A DNA stretch of 57,498 nucleotides, taken from assembly GCA_944390685.1 (NCBI GenBank), contig CALXQL010000003.1, positions 1 to 57,498 on the forward strand, in the 5' to 3' direction. This document shows, piece after piece, positions 48,491-56,986 of this stretch (positions are counted from its first letter, which is position 1; each line of letters opens with the position of its first letter). Under the pieces are notes generated by a model that had not been told where the DNA came from, searched no databases, and was given only the letters and a program-made list of their open reading frames with translations. The DNA is from an uncultured Alphaproteobacteria bacterium (GTDB lineage: Bacteria > Pseudomonadota > Alphaproteobacteria > Rs-D84 > CACZYB01). A program made the position numbers and the translations under genes.

Positions 48491-48976
48491 TTATATATAA
48501 TTAAATATTAATGATACTATTAAAAGTGATATTATTGCAAAGACAACCTTTTCAAATGGAAAGTGTGCATGTCCGTTATTTTTTGCTTTTAATTTTTGAT
48601 AAAATCTTTGTGATAAATCAAATGTTATTGCACCACAAATCATACTTATTAAAAAACTATCTATTCCAAAGTAAGTATTTAGTTTATATGGAACTAAAGT
48701 ATACATAGCAGGAACCAAAAGTAATGTTAATAATCCCCAAAATATATGATAGTATTTGAAAGTCCATTTTTTACTTTCCACAAATTTTATCGTGAAATAA
48801 TAAGTCATTAAAATTAAAGCTCCTATCCAGACACCAGTTGCTTGATCCGATACCCCAAGTTTTCTTGAAATACCTAAAAAAGCACCCATTGCGACAGTGC
48901 ATACTGCACATGCTGGATTTGCAAAAACAGCCTGTGGCAATAATAGTGTAAATAAAAATGTAAGTGTTTTTTTCAT
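48491..48976 (-). CDS. Small membrane protein with N-terminal CxxC
   Basis: The 161-residue protein has a signal-like N-terminus (cut near VFAN) followed at once by CAVC (about C23, C26) and TVAMGAFLGISRKLGVSD. Four hydrophobic segments come next. The CxxC at the membrane face suggests a redox or metal role, but the rest is unlike any family I can name. It is the first gene of the operon that also holds the HD phosphohydrolases and xth. ATG 48976 follows GGAGGAA. Confidence 0.6.
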   Translation of the reverse strand: MKKTLTFLFTLLLPQAVFANPACAVCTVAMGAFLGISRKLGVSDQATGVWIGALILMTYYFTIKFVESKKWTFKYYHIFWGLLTLLLVPAMYTLVPYKLNTYFGIDSFLISMICGAITFDLSQRFYQKLKAKNNGHAHFPFEKVVFAIISLLIVSLIFNYI

Positions 48977-49102
48977 AGTTTTCCTCCGTAGTATTATTAT
49001 ATATTATTTTTTTTATAAATCAATACTTAATATATAACAAAAACAATATATATCATTTATTATATATAATCAAGTTTTTTTTAATTTATTTTAAAAAAAT
49101 CC

Positions 49103-49131
49103 TTGCAAGTAGTTATTTTTAGGTGTATTTT
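49103..49131 (+). promoter_or_regulatory. Probable typA promoter
   Basis: TTGCAA (49103-49108) and TATTTT (49126-49131) are separated by 17 bases, about 50 bases before the typA start. Confidence 0.5.
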
Positions 49132-49179
49132 ATCAAGACATTTAATCAATTTATCAATTTTTAATATAAAGGTTTTATT

Positions 49180-51012
49180 ATGGAATTTAGAAATATTGCT
49201 ATTATTGCCCATGTTGACCATGGAAAAACTACTCTTGTTGATGCTATGTTAAGACAAAGTGGAACTTTTCGCGATAATGAAAAAGTCGCTGAAAGAGTAA
49301 TGGATTCAGGGGATATTGAAAGAGAACGCGGTATCACTATACTTGCAAAATGTACTTCCCTTGAATATAACAATTACAGAATCAATATTGTTGATACTCC
49401 AGGGCATGCCGACTTTGGCGGTGAGGTGGAACGTATTTTAAATATGGTTGATGGTGTTGTTTTATTAGTAGATAGTTCAGAAGGTCCTCTTCCTCAAACA
49501 AAATTTGTTCTTGGTAAGGCTTTAGGGCTTGGTCTCAGACCTATAGTTGTTATTAACAAAATTGATAGAAATGATGCAAGACCAGATGAAGTTTTAAATG
49601 AAATATTTGATCTTTTTGATAAAATGGGTGCTACAGATGAACAACTTGATTTCCCTGTGCTTTATGCAGTAGGACGTGAAGGTTGGGCTGTGGAAAATCT
49701 TGATGATATAAATAAAGAAAATAAAGATTTGAAACCTTTATTTGATTTAATAATTAAACATGTTCCTGCCCCTATGCTTGAAAAAGATGCTCCATTTAAA
49801 ATGCTTGCAACTACACTTTCCGGTGATAATTTCTTAGGTAGAATATTAACCGGTAAAATTATGGCTGGTAAGGCAAAAATGAATATGCCTGTTAAGGCTA
49901 TATCCCTTGATGGAAAAGTCATTGAACAAGCAAAAATCACCAAAATACTTGCTTTCCGTGGTATAAATAGAGTGCCTTTAGAAGAAGCAGAAGCAGGTGA
50001 TATTGTTTCAATTGCTGGATTTTCTAAAGCTACTGTGGGTGAAACTCTTTGTGATTTAAGTGTGAGTGAACCTATTGAGGCTCAACCTATTGATCCACCT
50101 ACCCTAACCATGACTTTTTCTGTTAATACTTCACCTCTTGCCGGACGCGATGGGGATAGAGCGAAACTTACTTCTCGTGTTATTTGGGATAGACTTCAAA
50201 AAGAAGCTGAATCCAATATAGCTCTTCGCATTTCTCGTTCAGAATCAAATGAATCTTTTGAAGTATCTGGTCGTGGTGAACTTCAACTTGGTATTTTGAT
50301 TGAACAAATGCGTCGTGAAGGTTTTGAATTTTCTGTTTCTCGTCCTAGGGTAGTATTTAAAGAAGAAAATGGGCAAAAATTTGAACCTTTTGAAGAAGTC
50401 ATTGTTGATGTTGATGAAGAATTTTCCGGTGTCGTTGTGGAAAAAATTTCTAAACGTAAAGGAACTATGACTGAAATGAAACCTAGTGGTGCAAATAAAG
50501 TAAGATTAGTTTTCAAAGTGCCTTCTCGTGGTATGATTGGGTATCTTTCCGAATTTAGAACAGATACTCGTGGAACAGGTATTTTAAATAGAGTTTTTGC
50601 TGATTATGAACCTTATGCAGGTCCAATTGAAAGATATAGAAATGGTGTATTGGTTTCAATGGAAAATGGTCCTACTACCGCTTATTCCCTTTATGCTTTG
50701 GAAGCAAGAGGTCAATTATTTGTTGGAGCCGGAGTGGAAGTATATTCTGGTATGATTATTGGAGAACATTCAAAAGATAATGATTTGGAAGTAAATCCTG
50801 TGAAAGGTAAGGCTTTAACCAATATGCGTGCCGCAGGTCATGATGAAGCCACTGTACTTTCTCCTGCAAGATATATGACTTTGGAAGAAATGTTATCATA
50901 TATTGCTGATGATGAATTACTTGAAATAACACCTAAAAATATTCGTATGAGGAAAAAGGAACTTGATGCTTCAATCAGGCATAAAAATTTAGGTAGAAAA
51001 AAAGAAATGTAA
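49180..51012 (+). CDS. typA: Ribosome-associated GTPase TypA/BipA
   Basis: The 610-residue translational GTPase has G1 AHVDHGKTT (about 10-18), G2 and G3 ([17 protein letters not shown]), G4 NKID and a G5-like segment. EF-G-like domains follow, then the BipA-specific C-terminal domain (about 480-610, with GIMG-like [16 protein letters not shown] and MRAAGHDEA). It helps 50S assembly at low temperature and under stress. Length is normal. The spacer before it is AT-rich and holds its promoter; a terminator follows the stop. Confidence 0.98.
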   Translation: MEFRNIAIIAHVDHGKTTLVDAMLRQSGTFRDNEKVAERVMDSGDIERERGITILAKCTSLEYNNYRINIVDTPGHADFGGEVERILNMVDGVVLLVDSSEGPLPQTKFVLGKALGLGLRPIVVINKIDRNDARPDEVLNEIFDLFDKMGATDEQLDFPVLYAVGREGWAVENLDDINKENKDLKPLFDLIIKHVPAPMLEKDAPFKMLATTLSGDNFLGRILTGKIMAGKAKMNMPVKAISLDGKVIEQAKITKILAFRGINRVPLEEAEAGDIVSIAGFSKATVGETLCDLSVSEPIEAQPIDPPTLTMTFSVNTSPLAGRDGDRAKLTSRVIWDRLQKEAESNIALRISRSESNESFEVSGRGELQLGILIEQMRREGFEFSVSRPRVVFKEENGQKFEPFEEVIVDVDEEFSGVVVEKISKRKGTMTEMKPSGANKVRLVFKVPSRGMIGYLSEFRTDTRGTGILNRVFADYEPYAGPIERYRNGVLVSMENGPTTAYSLYALEARGQLFVGAGVEVYSGMIIGEHSKDNDLEVNPVKGKALTNMRAAGHDEATVLSPARYMTLEEMLSYIADDELLEITPKNIRMRKKELDASIRHKNLGRKKEM

Positions 51013-51043
51013 AAAAGCCTCCCTTTTGGGAGGTTTTAATTTA
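51012..51043. terminator. Bidirectional intrinsic terminator between typA and dnaQ
   Basis: CCTCCC (51018-51023) and GGGAGG (51028-51033) form a six-base stem with a TTTT loop, extended by A- and T-rich flanks. It serves the typA end and the convergent dnaQ end. Confidence 0.85.
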
Positions 51044-51046
51044 ATG

Positions 51047-51772
51047 TTAATTTTGTATTTCTTCAATTTTTGGATTCCATATAGTATTTTCACCCAAAGA
51101 AGCAATAAATTCATTATGTCGTTTAAGTTCCTCTTCATTAACAGTCCAATTACGAGATGGTCTTAATTCCTTTTTTTTCATTTGAATTGTATTTGATGCA
51201 GTTTTGATTTCAGTTTCCCCTTCATTCATTTTGAAAAAGTCAACTTCTTTACCACCCAATAATTCAATATAGACTTCTGCTAATAATCTTGCATCTAATA
51301 ATGCCCCGTGTAATTCCCTATGTGAATTATCAATTCCATATCTTTGGCAAAGACTATCCAAATTATGTTTTGCAAGATGCGGATTTTTCTTTCTTGATAT
51401 TGCAAGGGTATCAATCATTCTATCAAATGATATTTCTTCCATATTGATACGTTTAAATTCCGCATTTATAAAGTTCATATCAAACATTGCGTTATGAGCA
51501 ACTAGGTTTGCATCTCCTATAAACTCACGAAATTCCTTTGATATTTCCTTAAATGTTGGTTTATCCTTTAAAAATTCAGTTGTTAATCCATGAACTCTAA
51601 CAACTTCTTCTGGGACTTCTCGTTCTGGATTTATATATACATGATAGGTCTTTCCTGTTGGTGTATGATTTATCATTTCAACACAACCAATTTCAACAAT
51701 CCTATCATCTCCGGAAAAATTAAATCCCGTTGTTTCGGTATCAAATACTATTTCTCTTAATTGTTCAGTCAT
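51047..51772 (-). CDS. dnaQ: DNA polymerase III epsilon subunit (3'-5' proofreading)
   Basis: The 241-residue exonuclease has the DEDDh motifs: FDTETTG (metal Asp and Glu), EFREFIGDANLVAHNAMFDM, and HRELHGALLDARLLAEVY with the late His and Asp. The C-terminal tail probably binds the polymerase alpha subunit. It proofreads replication errors. I chose ATG 51772, which gives the family's usual start before REIVFDTETTG; ATG 51802 would add ten residues. Neither has a strong Shine-Dalgarno. Confidence 0.92.
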   Translation of the reverse strand: MTEQLREIVFDTETTGFNFSGDDRIVEIGCVEMINHTPTGKTYHVYINPEREVPEEVVRVHGLTTEFLKDKPTFKEISKEFREFIGDANLVAHNAMFDMNFINAEFKRINMEEISFDRMIDTLAISRKKNPHLAKHNLDSLCQRYGIDNSHRELHGALLDARLLAEVYIELLGGKEVDFFKMNEGETEIKTASNTIQMKKKELRPSRNWTVNEEELKRHNEFIASLGENTIWNPKIEEIQN

Positions 51773-51831
51773 AGAGGGTATTTTAATACTTTTTAATATC
51801 ATATTGCAAGGAATATATTTTTTTTAAAATC

Positions 51832-51860
51832 TTGTCATTTTTTCTTATTTATTTTATAAT
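51832..51860 (+). promoter_or_regulatory. Probable ndk promoter
   Basis: TTGTCA (51832-51837) and TATAAT (51855-51860) are separated by 17 bases, about 32 bases before ATG 51892. Confidence 0.65.
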
Positions 51861-51891
51861 ATATTTAATGTTAATAAAAAAGGAGAAAAGT

Positions 51892-52434
51892 ATGATTGAA
51901 AAAACTCTTATCATTTTAAAACCTGATGCAGTTAAAAGAAAACTTTGTGGAAAAATCATTTCTATGTTTGAAGATGCTGGTTTCAATATTGTTGATGCAA
52001 AGATGATCATTCCTTCAAAAGAACTTGTTGAAAGACATTATCCAAATAATAATAAATGGTATGTCGCTGTTGGTAATAAATCTATTAACAATTTTGCAGA
52101 ACAAGGTTTAGATATTGTATCCGTTATGGGAACAGATGATGCCTTAACAATTGGTAAAAAAATTAAAGAATGGTTGGTGGAATATATGACTTCTGGTTAT
52201 GTTCTTGCAATGGTATTAGAAGGTAATAATGCAATTAAAAATGTTCGTAAAATGTGTGGAAATACCATACCTTCCGTTGCAGATCCTTCAACAATTCGTG
52301 GAAAATTTTCTCTTGATTCTTCCGATGTTGCAAATGCAGAACATAGACCTGTTCACAATCTTATACACGCAAGTGGCGAACCTGATGAGGCAAAATATGA
52401 AATTTCTCTTTGGTTCGGTGGGGAGAATAAATAA
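51892..52434 (+). CDS. ndk: Nucleoside diphosphate kinase, extended form
   Basis: The 180-residue enzyme passes phosphate between nucleoside tri- and diphosphates through a catalytic His. IEKTLIILKPDAVKRKL starts the family pattern, and PVHNLIHASG contains the phospho-accepting His region. It is about 40 residues longer than the usual 140-residue bacterial NDK because of extra sequence around residues 50-75 and before the His motif. The extended shape recalls archaeal or CPR-type NDKs, which may mean transfer. ATG 51892 follows AAGGAG; it overlaps xseB by one base. Confidence 0.88.
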   Translation: MIEKTLIILKPDAVKRKLCGKIISMFEDAGFNIVDAKMIIPSKELVERHYPNNNKWYVAVGNKSINNFAEQGLDIVSVMGTDDALTIGKKIKEWLVEYMTSGYVLAMVLEGNNAIKNVRKMCGNTIPSVADPSTIRGKFSLDSSDVANAEHRPVHNLIHASGEPDEAKYEISLWFGGENK

Positions 52435-52679
52435 TGCCTGATGATATTAAAAATCTATCCTTTGAAGATGCTTTATCAGAGTTAGAAAATATCATAAGAA
52501 AAATGGAAATGGGAGATGTGAAACTTTCTGAATCTGTTTTATTTTATGAAAGAGGAATGGCTCTTAAAAATCATTGCGAAAAGATTTTAAAAGATGCCCA
52601 ACTTAAAATTGAAAAAATTCAATTAACACCAATTGGTGATAATGAAGTGAAAGTTGAAACATCTCCATTTGAAGTTTAA
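52434..52679 (+). CDS. xseB: Exodeoxyribonuclease VII small subunit
   Basis: The 81-residue helical protein has the XseB pattern: LSFEDALSELENIIRKMEMGDVKLSESVLFYERGMALKNHCEKIL. It pairs with XseA to degrade single-stranded DNA. The start overlaps the ndk stop as TAATG, so the two are co-translated. XseA is not in the window. Confidence 0.92.
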   Translation: MPDDIKNLSFEDALSELENIIRKMEMGDVKLSESVLFYERGMALKNHCEKILKDAQLKIEKIQLTPIGDNEVKVETSPFEV

Positions 52680-52685
52680 ATATTT

Positions 52686-52713
52686 TAAAAGCCCTTTCAT
52701 AAGGGCTTTTTTT
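52686..52713. terminator. Bidirectional intrinsic terminator between xseB and kdsA
   Basis: AAAAGCCCTT (52687-52696) and AAGGGCTTTT (52701-52710) form a ten-base stem with a TCAT loop, then more T. It ends both convergent transcripts. Confidence 0.92.
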
Positions 52714-53599
52714 ATATTGCTTGACCTTCTTGATTCCAATCTTCAAGTCTTGCCGGATTTTGTTTTGAAATCTCATCTATTGCTTTTAACATTTTCAATG
52801 TTTCTTCCATATACATTAATGGTATAGCGTTATAGATATCTGAACCTCCCTTTAATGGTTCAGGATGAGTTTCTATAAATACTCCACCTACAACACCTGT
52901 TGAAAGAGCAGAACGTGCAATTATTGGTGCAAGTCTACCTTCTCCACCTGATGCTTCACCCATTGCTGCAGGTTTTTGAACAGAGTGTGTGGCATCAATT
53001 ACAACAGGATAACCAGTTTCTGCCATAGTTATTAGACCAGTTGTATCAACAACCAATGCACCATAACCAAAAGAAGTTCCTCTTTCTGTTAAACATAAAT
53101 TAGTATTACCAGCACTTTCATATTTTTTGATTATGTTTTTCATATCTTTTGGTGCCATAAATTGTGCTTTTTTCAAATTGCATGATTTACCTGTTTTTGC
53201 AATTGCCAATGACAAATCAGTTTGACGAATTAAAAATGCAGGTTGTTGTATCATATCAACATGAGGAGCAATGATATCTGCTTGTTCATTAGTGTGAACA
53301 TCAGTTATCACAGGCACTTTAAATGTAGAACGAAGTTCATCAAATATTTTTATACCTTCATCAATTCCAATGCCACGATCACTATTAATAGAATTTCTAT
53401 TAGCTTTATCAAATGAAGCTTTAAATATATAATTGATTCCCAATTTAGTTGTGATTTCCACCATTTTTTCACAAATTTTCATTGCTAAATCCCTATTCTG
53501 TAATTGACAAGGACCAGCCAAAAGAGTAAATGGCAAATCATTTCCAATTGTGATTTCTTTTGTTATACCACCACCAACTTTTATATGTTTAAATTCCAT
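52712..53599 (-). CDS. kdsA: 3-deoxy-8-phosphooctulonate synthase
   Basis: The 295-residue enzyme joins phosphoenolpyruvate and arabinose-5-phosphate to make KDO-8-phosphate, a step of lipopolysaccharide core synthesis. Motifs include LAGPCQLQN, FKASFDKANR, RGIGIDEGI, DVHTNEQ and QKPAA, and VFIETHPEPLKGGSDIYNAI. The C..N versus metal-binding C residue (LLAGPCQ) suggests the metallo-type. Its presence shows that the organism makes LPS. Confidence 0.97.
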   Translation of the reverse strand: MEFKHIKVGGGITKEITIGNDLPFTLLAGPCQLQNRDLAMKICEKMVEITTKLGINYIFKASFDKANRNSINSDRGIGIDEGIKIFDELRSTFKVPVITDVHTNEQADIIAPHVDMIQQPAFLIRQTDLSLAIAKTGKSCNLKKAQFMAPKDMKNIIKKYESAGNTNLCLTERGTSFGYGALVVDTTGLITMAETGYPVVIDATHSVQKPAAMGEASGGEGRLAPIIARSALSTGVVGGVFIETHPEPLKGGSDIYNAIPLMYMEETLKMLKAIDEISKQNPARLEDWNQEGQAI

Positions 53600-53663
53600 T
53601 TTGTACCTTTCATTATTTTTGTTTAATTTTATAATTTATAACACAAAAATCAATGAAAATATA

Positions 53664-54779
53664 TTATTTTTTTAATTCGCCTATATAAATTCCCAAACTT
53701 TTCGCAGTTTTGACAATTGGAGATTTTAAATCTAAACCACGAGTTTCCTTCTTACATACATTTTTAAGAGGTATTTTTGTTGGTTTACCGTCTTTCATAC
53801 CTGCTATAACTGCACTTTCACCATTTGCCATTAAATCAACTGCCATTGTTCCAAGTTCAGCTGCAAGCATTCTATCGTATCCATTTGCTTGACCTCCCCT
53901 TTGTAAATAACCTAAAACATCAGCTCTTATTTCAATAGAATATTTTTTTAGTTCGTTTGCAATATATTCAGCAACACTATTATAATTTTTTGGTAAATTT
54001 TTACCATTTTCTGCGCCGGCACCTTCGGCAACAACTATGATGAAATAATCTCTTTCTTCTTCTTTCATTATATTTTTTAAATGTTTGGCTATATTTGCAA
54101 TTTTATATGGGATTTCAGGTACCAATATTACATCTGCACATGAAGCTAATCCAGAATGCATTGCAAGATGCCCTGTATTTCGTCCCATAACTTCTACACA
54201 AATAGCACGATGATGACTTTTTGCAGTCCAATAAATATTATCCATTGCAGAAATACAAGCATCAACCGCAGAAGAAAATCCAATTGAAATTTCAGTCCCT
54301 GGTGTATCATTATCTATAGTTTTTGGAATACCTACAAATGGTATTTTAGCTTTTTCACACAAATAATTTACCATAAACATGGTGCCATCACCACCTGTTG
54401 CAATTATTCCATCTATATTCAATTCTTTAATATTCTTTTTGAATTTTGGAAGCATAACTGCGACCAATTCTTCATCAGTTTTGACATTTTCGTATGCTTT
54501 GGTGCGCATTTTTCTATATGCGCCTAGAAATGTTCCACCTTGTCTTACAAATGAATCAAATGGGAAATCAGGTTTTAGTTCAATTAATTCACTATTTTTA
54601 GTAATAATTGTGGTATCTCCCAATATTCCATTTAGTGCATTTTTCACACCTATTACTTCCCAGCCATAATGAAACATTGCATATTGTGAAACAGTCTTTA
54701 TCACCATATTCAATCCAGGACAATCACCACCGCCGGTAAAAATTGCAATACGTTTTTTTTGTAGATTTTTTGATTTCAT
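53664..54779 (-). CDS. pfkA: 6-phosphofructokinase (group with G/K signature)
   Basis: The 371-residue enzyme phosphorylates fructose-6-phosphate. The GGGDCPGLN opening (about 14-22), ATGGDGTMF and PKTIDNDTPG motifs are clear. The GGDG glycine (E. coli position 104) fits an ATP-dependent enzyme, since pyrophosphate-dependent ones have Asp there. The GIPKTIDND lysine (position 124) is shared with pyrophosphate enzymes and with the PFP-like ATP enzymes. ATP use is therefore more likely, but the donor is not certain. ATG 54779 follows GAGGGG; the longer frame from 54791 covers that site. Confidence 0.92.
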   Translation of the reverse strand: MKSKNLQKKRIAIFTGGGDCPGLNMVIKTVSQYAMFHYGWEVIGVKNALNGILGDTTIITKNSELIELKPDFPFDSFVRQGGTFLGAYRKMRTKAYENVKTDEELVAVMLPKFKKNIKELNIDGIIATGGDGTMFMVNYLCEKAKIPFVGIPKTIDNDTPGTEISIGFSSAVDACISAMDNIYWTAKSHHRAICVEVMGRNTGHLAMHSGLASCADVILVPEIPYKIANIAKHLKNIMKEEERDYFIIVVAEGAGAENGKNLPKNYNSVAEYIANELKKYSIEIRADVLGYLQRGGQANGYDRMLAAELGTMAVDLMANGESAVIAGMKDGKPTKIPLKNVCKKETRGLDLKSPIVKTAKSLGIYIGELKK

Positions 54780-54813
54780 TTGACCCCTCATTTCGTTTTT
54801 CTCTCAATTTTCA

Positions 54814-54842
54814 ATTATATCAAATTTACATATGCAAGTCAA
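54814..54842 (-). promoter_or_regulatory. Promoter of the phosphofructokinase gene
   Basis: On the minus strand TTGACT (54842-54837) and TATAAT (54819-54814) are separated by 17 bases, about 35 bases before ATG 54779. It is the best minus-strand promoter I see in the window. Confidence 0.72.
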
Positions 54843-54900
54843 AATATTTATCTTTATTTTTTTATATTTTCATTTATAATGTGTTTAAGTGAGGTTTTAA

Positions 54901-55683
54901 ATGAAGTTATATGACAAAAATGATTTTGCTAAATTAAGAAAAGTTGGTGCATTGGCTGCTGATACTTTGGATTATATTACTGATTATGTTGTGGCAGGAG
55001 TATCAACTTATGATTTGGATAAACTTATTTACGAATTTACAAAAAAAAATGGTGGCATTTGTGCTCCATTTAATTATATGGGGTTTCCTAAACATTGTTG
55101 CATTTCAATAAATGATGTAATTTGTCATGGCATACCAAATAAACATGAATTTTTAAATGATGGCGATATTGTAAATATTGATGTAACAACAATTCTTGAT
55201 GGATATTATGGCGATACAAGTAGAATGTTTAATATTGGTAATGTATCTGATGAAGCAAAGGAACTTGTTGATATTACATATAATGCAATGATGAATTCAA
55301 TTTCAATTTGCAAACCTGGTGTCAAACTTTCCGAAATTGGAAAGGTCATTCAAACTATGTGTGAAGATGCTGGTTTTTCTGTTGTTAGGGATTTTTGTGG
55401 ACATGGAACAGGAACAATATTTCATGATGCTCCTCAAGTCCTTCATTACTATGCCCCTGAAAATGATAAAATAATTTTAAAGGAAGGTATGGTATTTACA
55501 ATTGAACCTATGATAAACACTGGCGATTGGCAAATGTATGTGGAAGATAATGATTGGACTGCAAGAACTATTGATGGTGGATTGTCCGCTCAATTTGAAC
55601 ATACAATTGGTATTACTAAAAATGGTGTGGAAATTTTTACTAAATCTCAAAGAGGGCTTTATAAACCTCCTTATAAAAAATAA
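54901..55683 (+). CDS. map: Methionine aminopeptidase, type I
   Basis: The 260-residue metalloenzyme removes the initiator Met from new proteins. The five metal ligands are seen in DVTTILDGYYGDTSRMF (two Asp), CGHGTGTIFH (His), EPMINTG (Glu) and FEHTIGI (Glu). NDVICHGIPN holds the substrate-side His. Length is normal. It is followed, 26 bases on, by the pyrophosphatase gene, probably in one transcript. Confidence 0.97.
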   Translation: MKLYDKNDFAKLRKVGALAADTLDYITDYVVAGVSTYDLDKLIYEFTKKNGGICAPFNYMGFPKHCCISINDVICHGIPNKHEFLNDGDIVNIDVTTILDGYYGDTSRMFNIGNVSDEAKELVDITYNAMMNSISICKPGVKLSEIGKVIQTMCEDAGFSVVRDFCGHGTGTIFHDAPQVLHYYAPENDKIILKEGMVFTIEPMINTGDWQMYVEDNDWTARTIDGGLSAQFEHTIGITKNGVEIFTKSQRGLYKPPYKK

Positions 55684-55709
55684 ATATAAATCAGATGAAA
55701 GGAAATATT

Positions 55710-56630
55710 ATGACTATTTATGTTATGGGACATAAAAATCCAGATACCGATACGGTTATGGCAAGTATTGCTTGTAGTGAACTTTTAAGACTTCGTGGGT
55801 TAGATGCAAAACCTGTTGTTCAAGGCGAAATCAATCCCGAATCCAAATTCGTTCTTGAAAAATTCAATATTGATATTCCAGAAATAATAAATTCTGTGGA
55901 AGGAAAAAATATTGCAATTGTTGATACAACGAATCCTGCTCATCTTCCTCATGACATTGATAAAGCAAATATTTTATTCATTGCTGATCATCATAATTTA
56001 GGTGGACTTAAAACTGCATCTCCATTGGAAATTTATGCTCAACCAGTTGGATCAAGTTGCACTATACTTTATAACATATTTAAAAATGAAAATCGTGAAA
56101 TTCCTAAAAATGTTGCAGGTATTATGATGTGTGCAATTATGTCCGATACTATTTTATTTAAATCTCCTACGACAACAGAATTTGATAAAATGGCTGTTGA
56201 AAACCTTGCAAAAATTACAGGGATAAATAAAACCTTGGAATTAGGTTTGGAAATGTTGAAAGTTAAATCATCAATTGAAAATGAAACTCCAATTGATTTA
56301 ATTAATAGAGATTTAAAAGTCTTTGATATAAAAGATAAAAAATTTGCAATTGGGCAAATTGAATTAATTGATGCTTCCATGGCTGAAAGTAAGAAACCTG
56401 AAATACTTAAAGAAATGGAAAAATTGAAAAATGAAAATTCTTATCATAGTGTGATTTTACTTATCACAGACATCATGAAAGAAGGTTCTGAAATGCTTAT
56501 AGTTGCAGATGATGTAAGTGAAATTGAAAATGTTTTCAATGTTAAATGTGATGAAAATCATTGTGTGTGGGTTGATGGGTTAATGAGTAGAAAAAAACAA
56601 GTTGTCCCACCTTTGGAAACAAAAATTTAA
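55710..56630 (+). CDS. ppaC: Manganese-dependent inorganic pyrophosphatase (family II)
   Basis: The 306-residue DHH-family enzyme hydrolyses pyrophosphate to phosphate. GHKNPDTD (about 6-13) and ADHHNLGG hold the metal ligands, with DTTNP and DTILFKSPTTT between them. The DHHA2 domain (about 190-306) ends with WVDGLMSRKKQVVPPL. Family II enzymes are common in Firmicutes and less so in Proteobacteria, so this may be an acquired gene. I chose ATG 55710 because AAAGGA lies upstream; the longer frame from 55695 would cover that site. Confidence 0.95.
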   Translation: MTIYVMGHKNPDTDTVMASIACSELLRLRGLDAKPVVQGEINPESKFVLEKFNIDIPEIINSVEGKNIAIVDTTNPAHLPHDIDKANILFIADHHNLGGLKTASPLEIYAQPVGSSCTILYNIFKNENREIPKNVAGIMMCAIMSDTILFKSPTTTEFDKMAVENLAKITGINKTLELGLEMLKVKSSIENETPIDLINRDLKVFDIKDKKFAIGQIELIDASMAESKKPEILKEMEKLKNENSYHSVILLITDIMKEGSEMLIVADDVSEIENVFNVKCDENHCVWVDGLMSRKKQVVPPLETKI

Positions 56631-56644
56631 TAATCGATTTTTTT

Positions 56645-56672
56645 AAGAGGGCTTTTTTATAAGCCCTTTTTT
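56645..56672 (+). terminator. Intrinsic terminator after the pyrophosphatase gene
   Basis: AGGGCTT (56648-56654) and AAGCCCT (56661-56667) form a seven-base stem with a six-base loop, followed by a T-run. Confidence 0.9.
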
Positions 56673-56742
56673 CTTAAAAACTCCTTGATAAATATCAAAA
56701 AAGATTATATCATATTTTTAGATTTAAGTTTTCTTAAATTTA

Positions 56743-56950
56743 GCGTTCATAGGTGAATGCGGACTTTCGTAGGTCTTTTATACAAGCGTAAGTGCGATTT
56801 GGCACTTCTTATTCTGGCGTATCCCCGCGTTGGGGAGCTCTTGACGTATGTCCAGAGAATTTCACCATTGGTGAAAATTCTTAAAGGTCATGAGAATCAT
56901 CCGCTTGTATATGATTTACGAACTCCCCGTCATTTATGAAGGCATAAATG
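56743..56950 (+). ncRNA. Candidate structured RNA (multi-branched, unassigned family)
   Basis: The 356-base gap between the pyrophosphatase gene and the next gene holds a segment richer in G and C than its surroundings, with nested helices. Long-range pairs are TATACAAGCG (56779-56788) with CGCTTGTATA (56902-56911), and TTCGTA (56766-56771) with TACGAA (56917-56922). Inside are three hairpins: AAGTGC/GCACTT (56790-56807), a stem with TCCCC/GGGGA (56814-56855), and TTTCACC/GGTGAAA (56860-56876). Two outer hairpins are GCGTTCA/TGAATGC (56743-56760) and CATTTATG/CATAAATG (56931-56950). I cannot match it to RNase P, tmRNA, SRP or a riboswitch; 6S RNA is a weak alternative. A 60-codon frame across it looks like a shadow. 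Confidence 0.55.
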
Positions 56951-56986
56951 AACAAAAGAGGTTTGTCCTTTGATTAAGGGGGTATA

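Noticed and set aside
53664-54779. Pyrophosphate-dependent phosphofructokinase
   Set aside because: The position equivalent to E. coli 104 is Gly, not Asp, which favours ATP; kept as a caution only.
56761-56769. CGGACTTTC resembles the complement of the conserved RNase P GAAAGTCCG block
   Set aside because: None of the other RNase P conserved regions occur on that strand; the rest of the strand is the pyrophosphatase gene.
56757-56939. A 60-codon open frame in the spacer before the last cysteine-rich gene
   Set aside because: It lacks a ribosome site, has unusual composition, and coincides with strong nested RNA helices, so a structured RNA explains it better.
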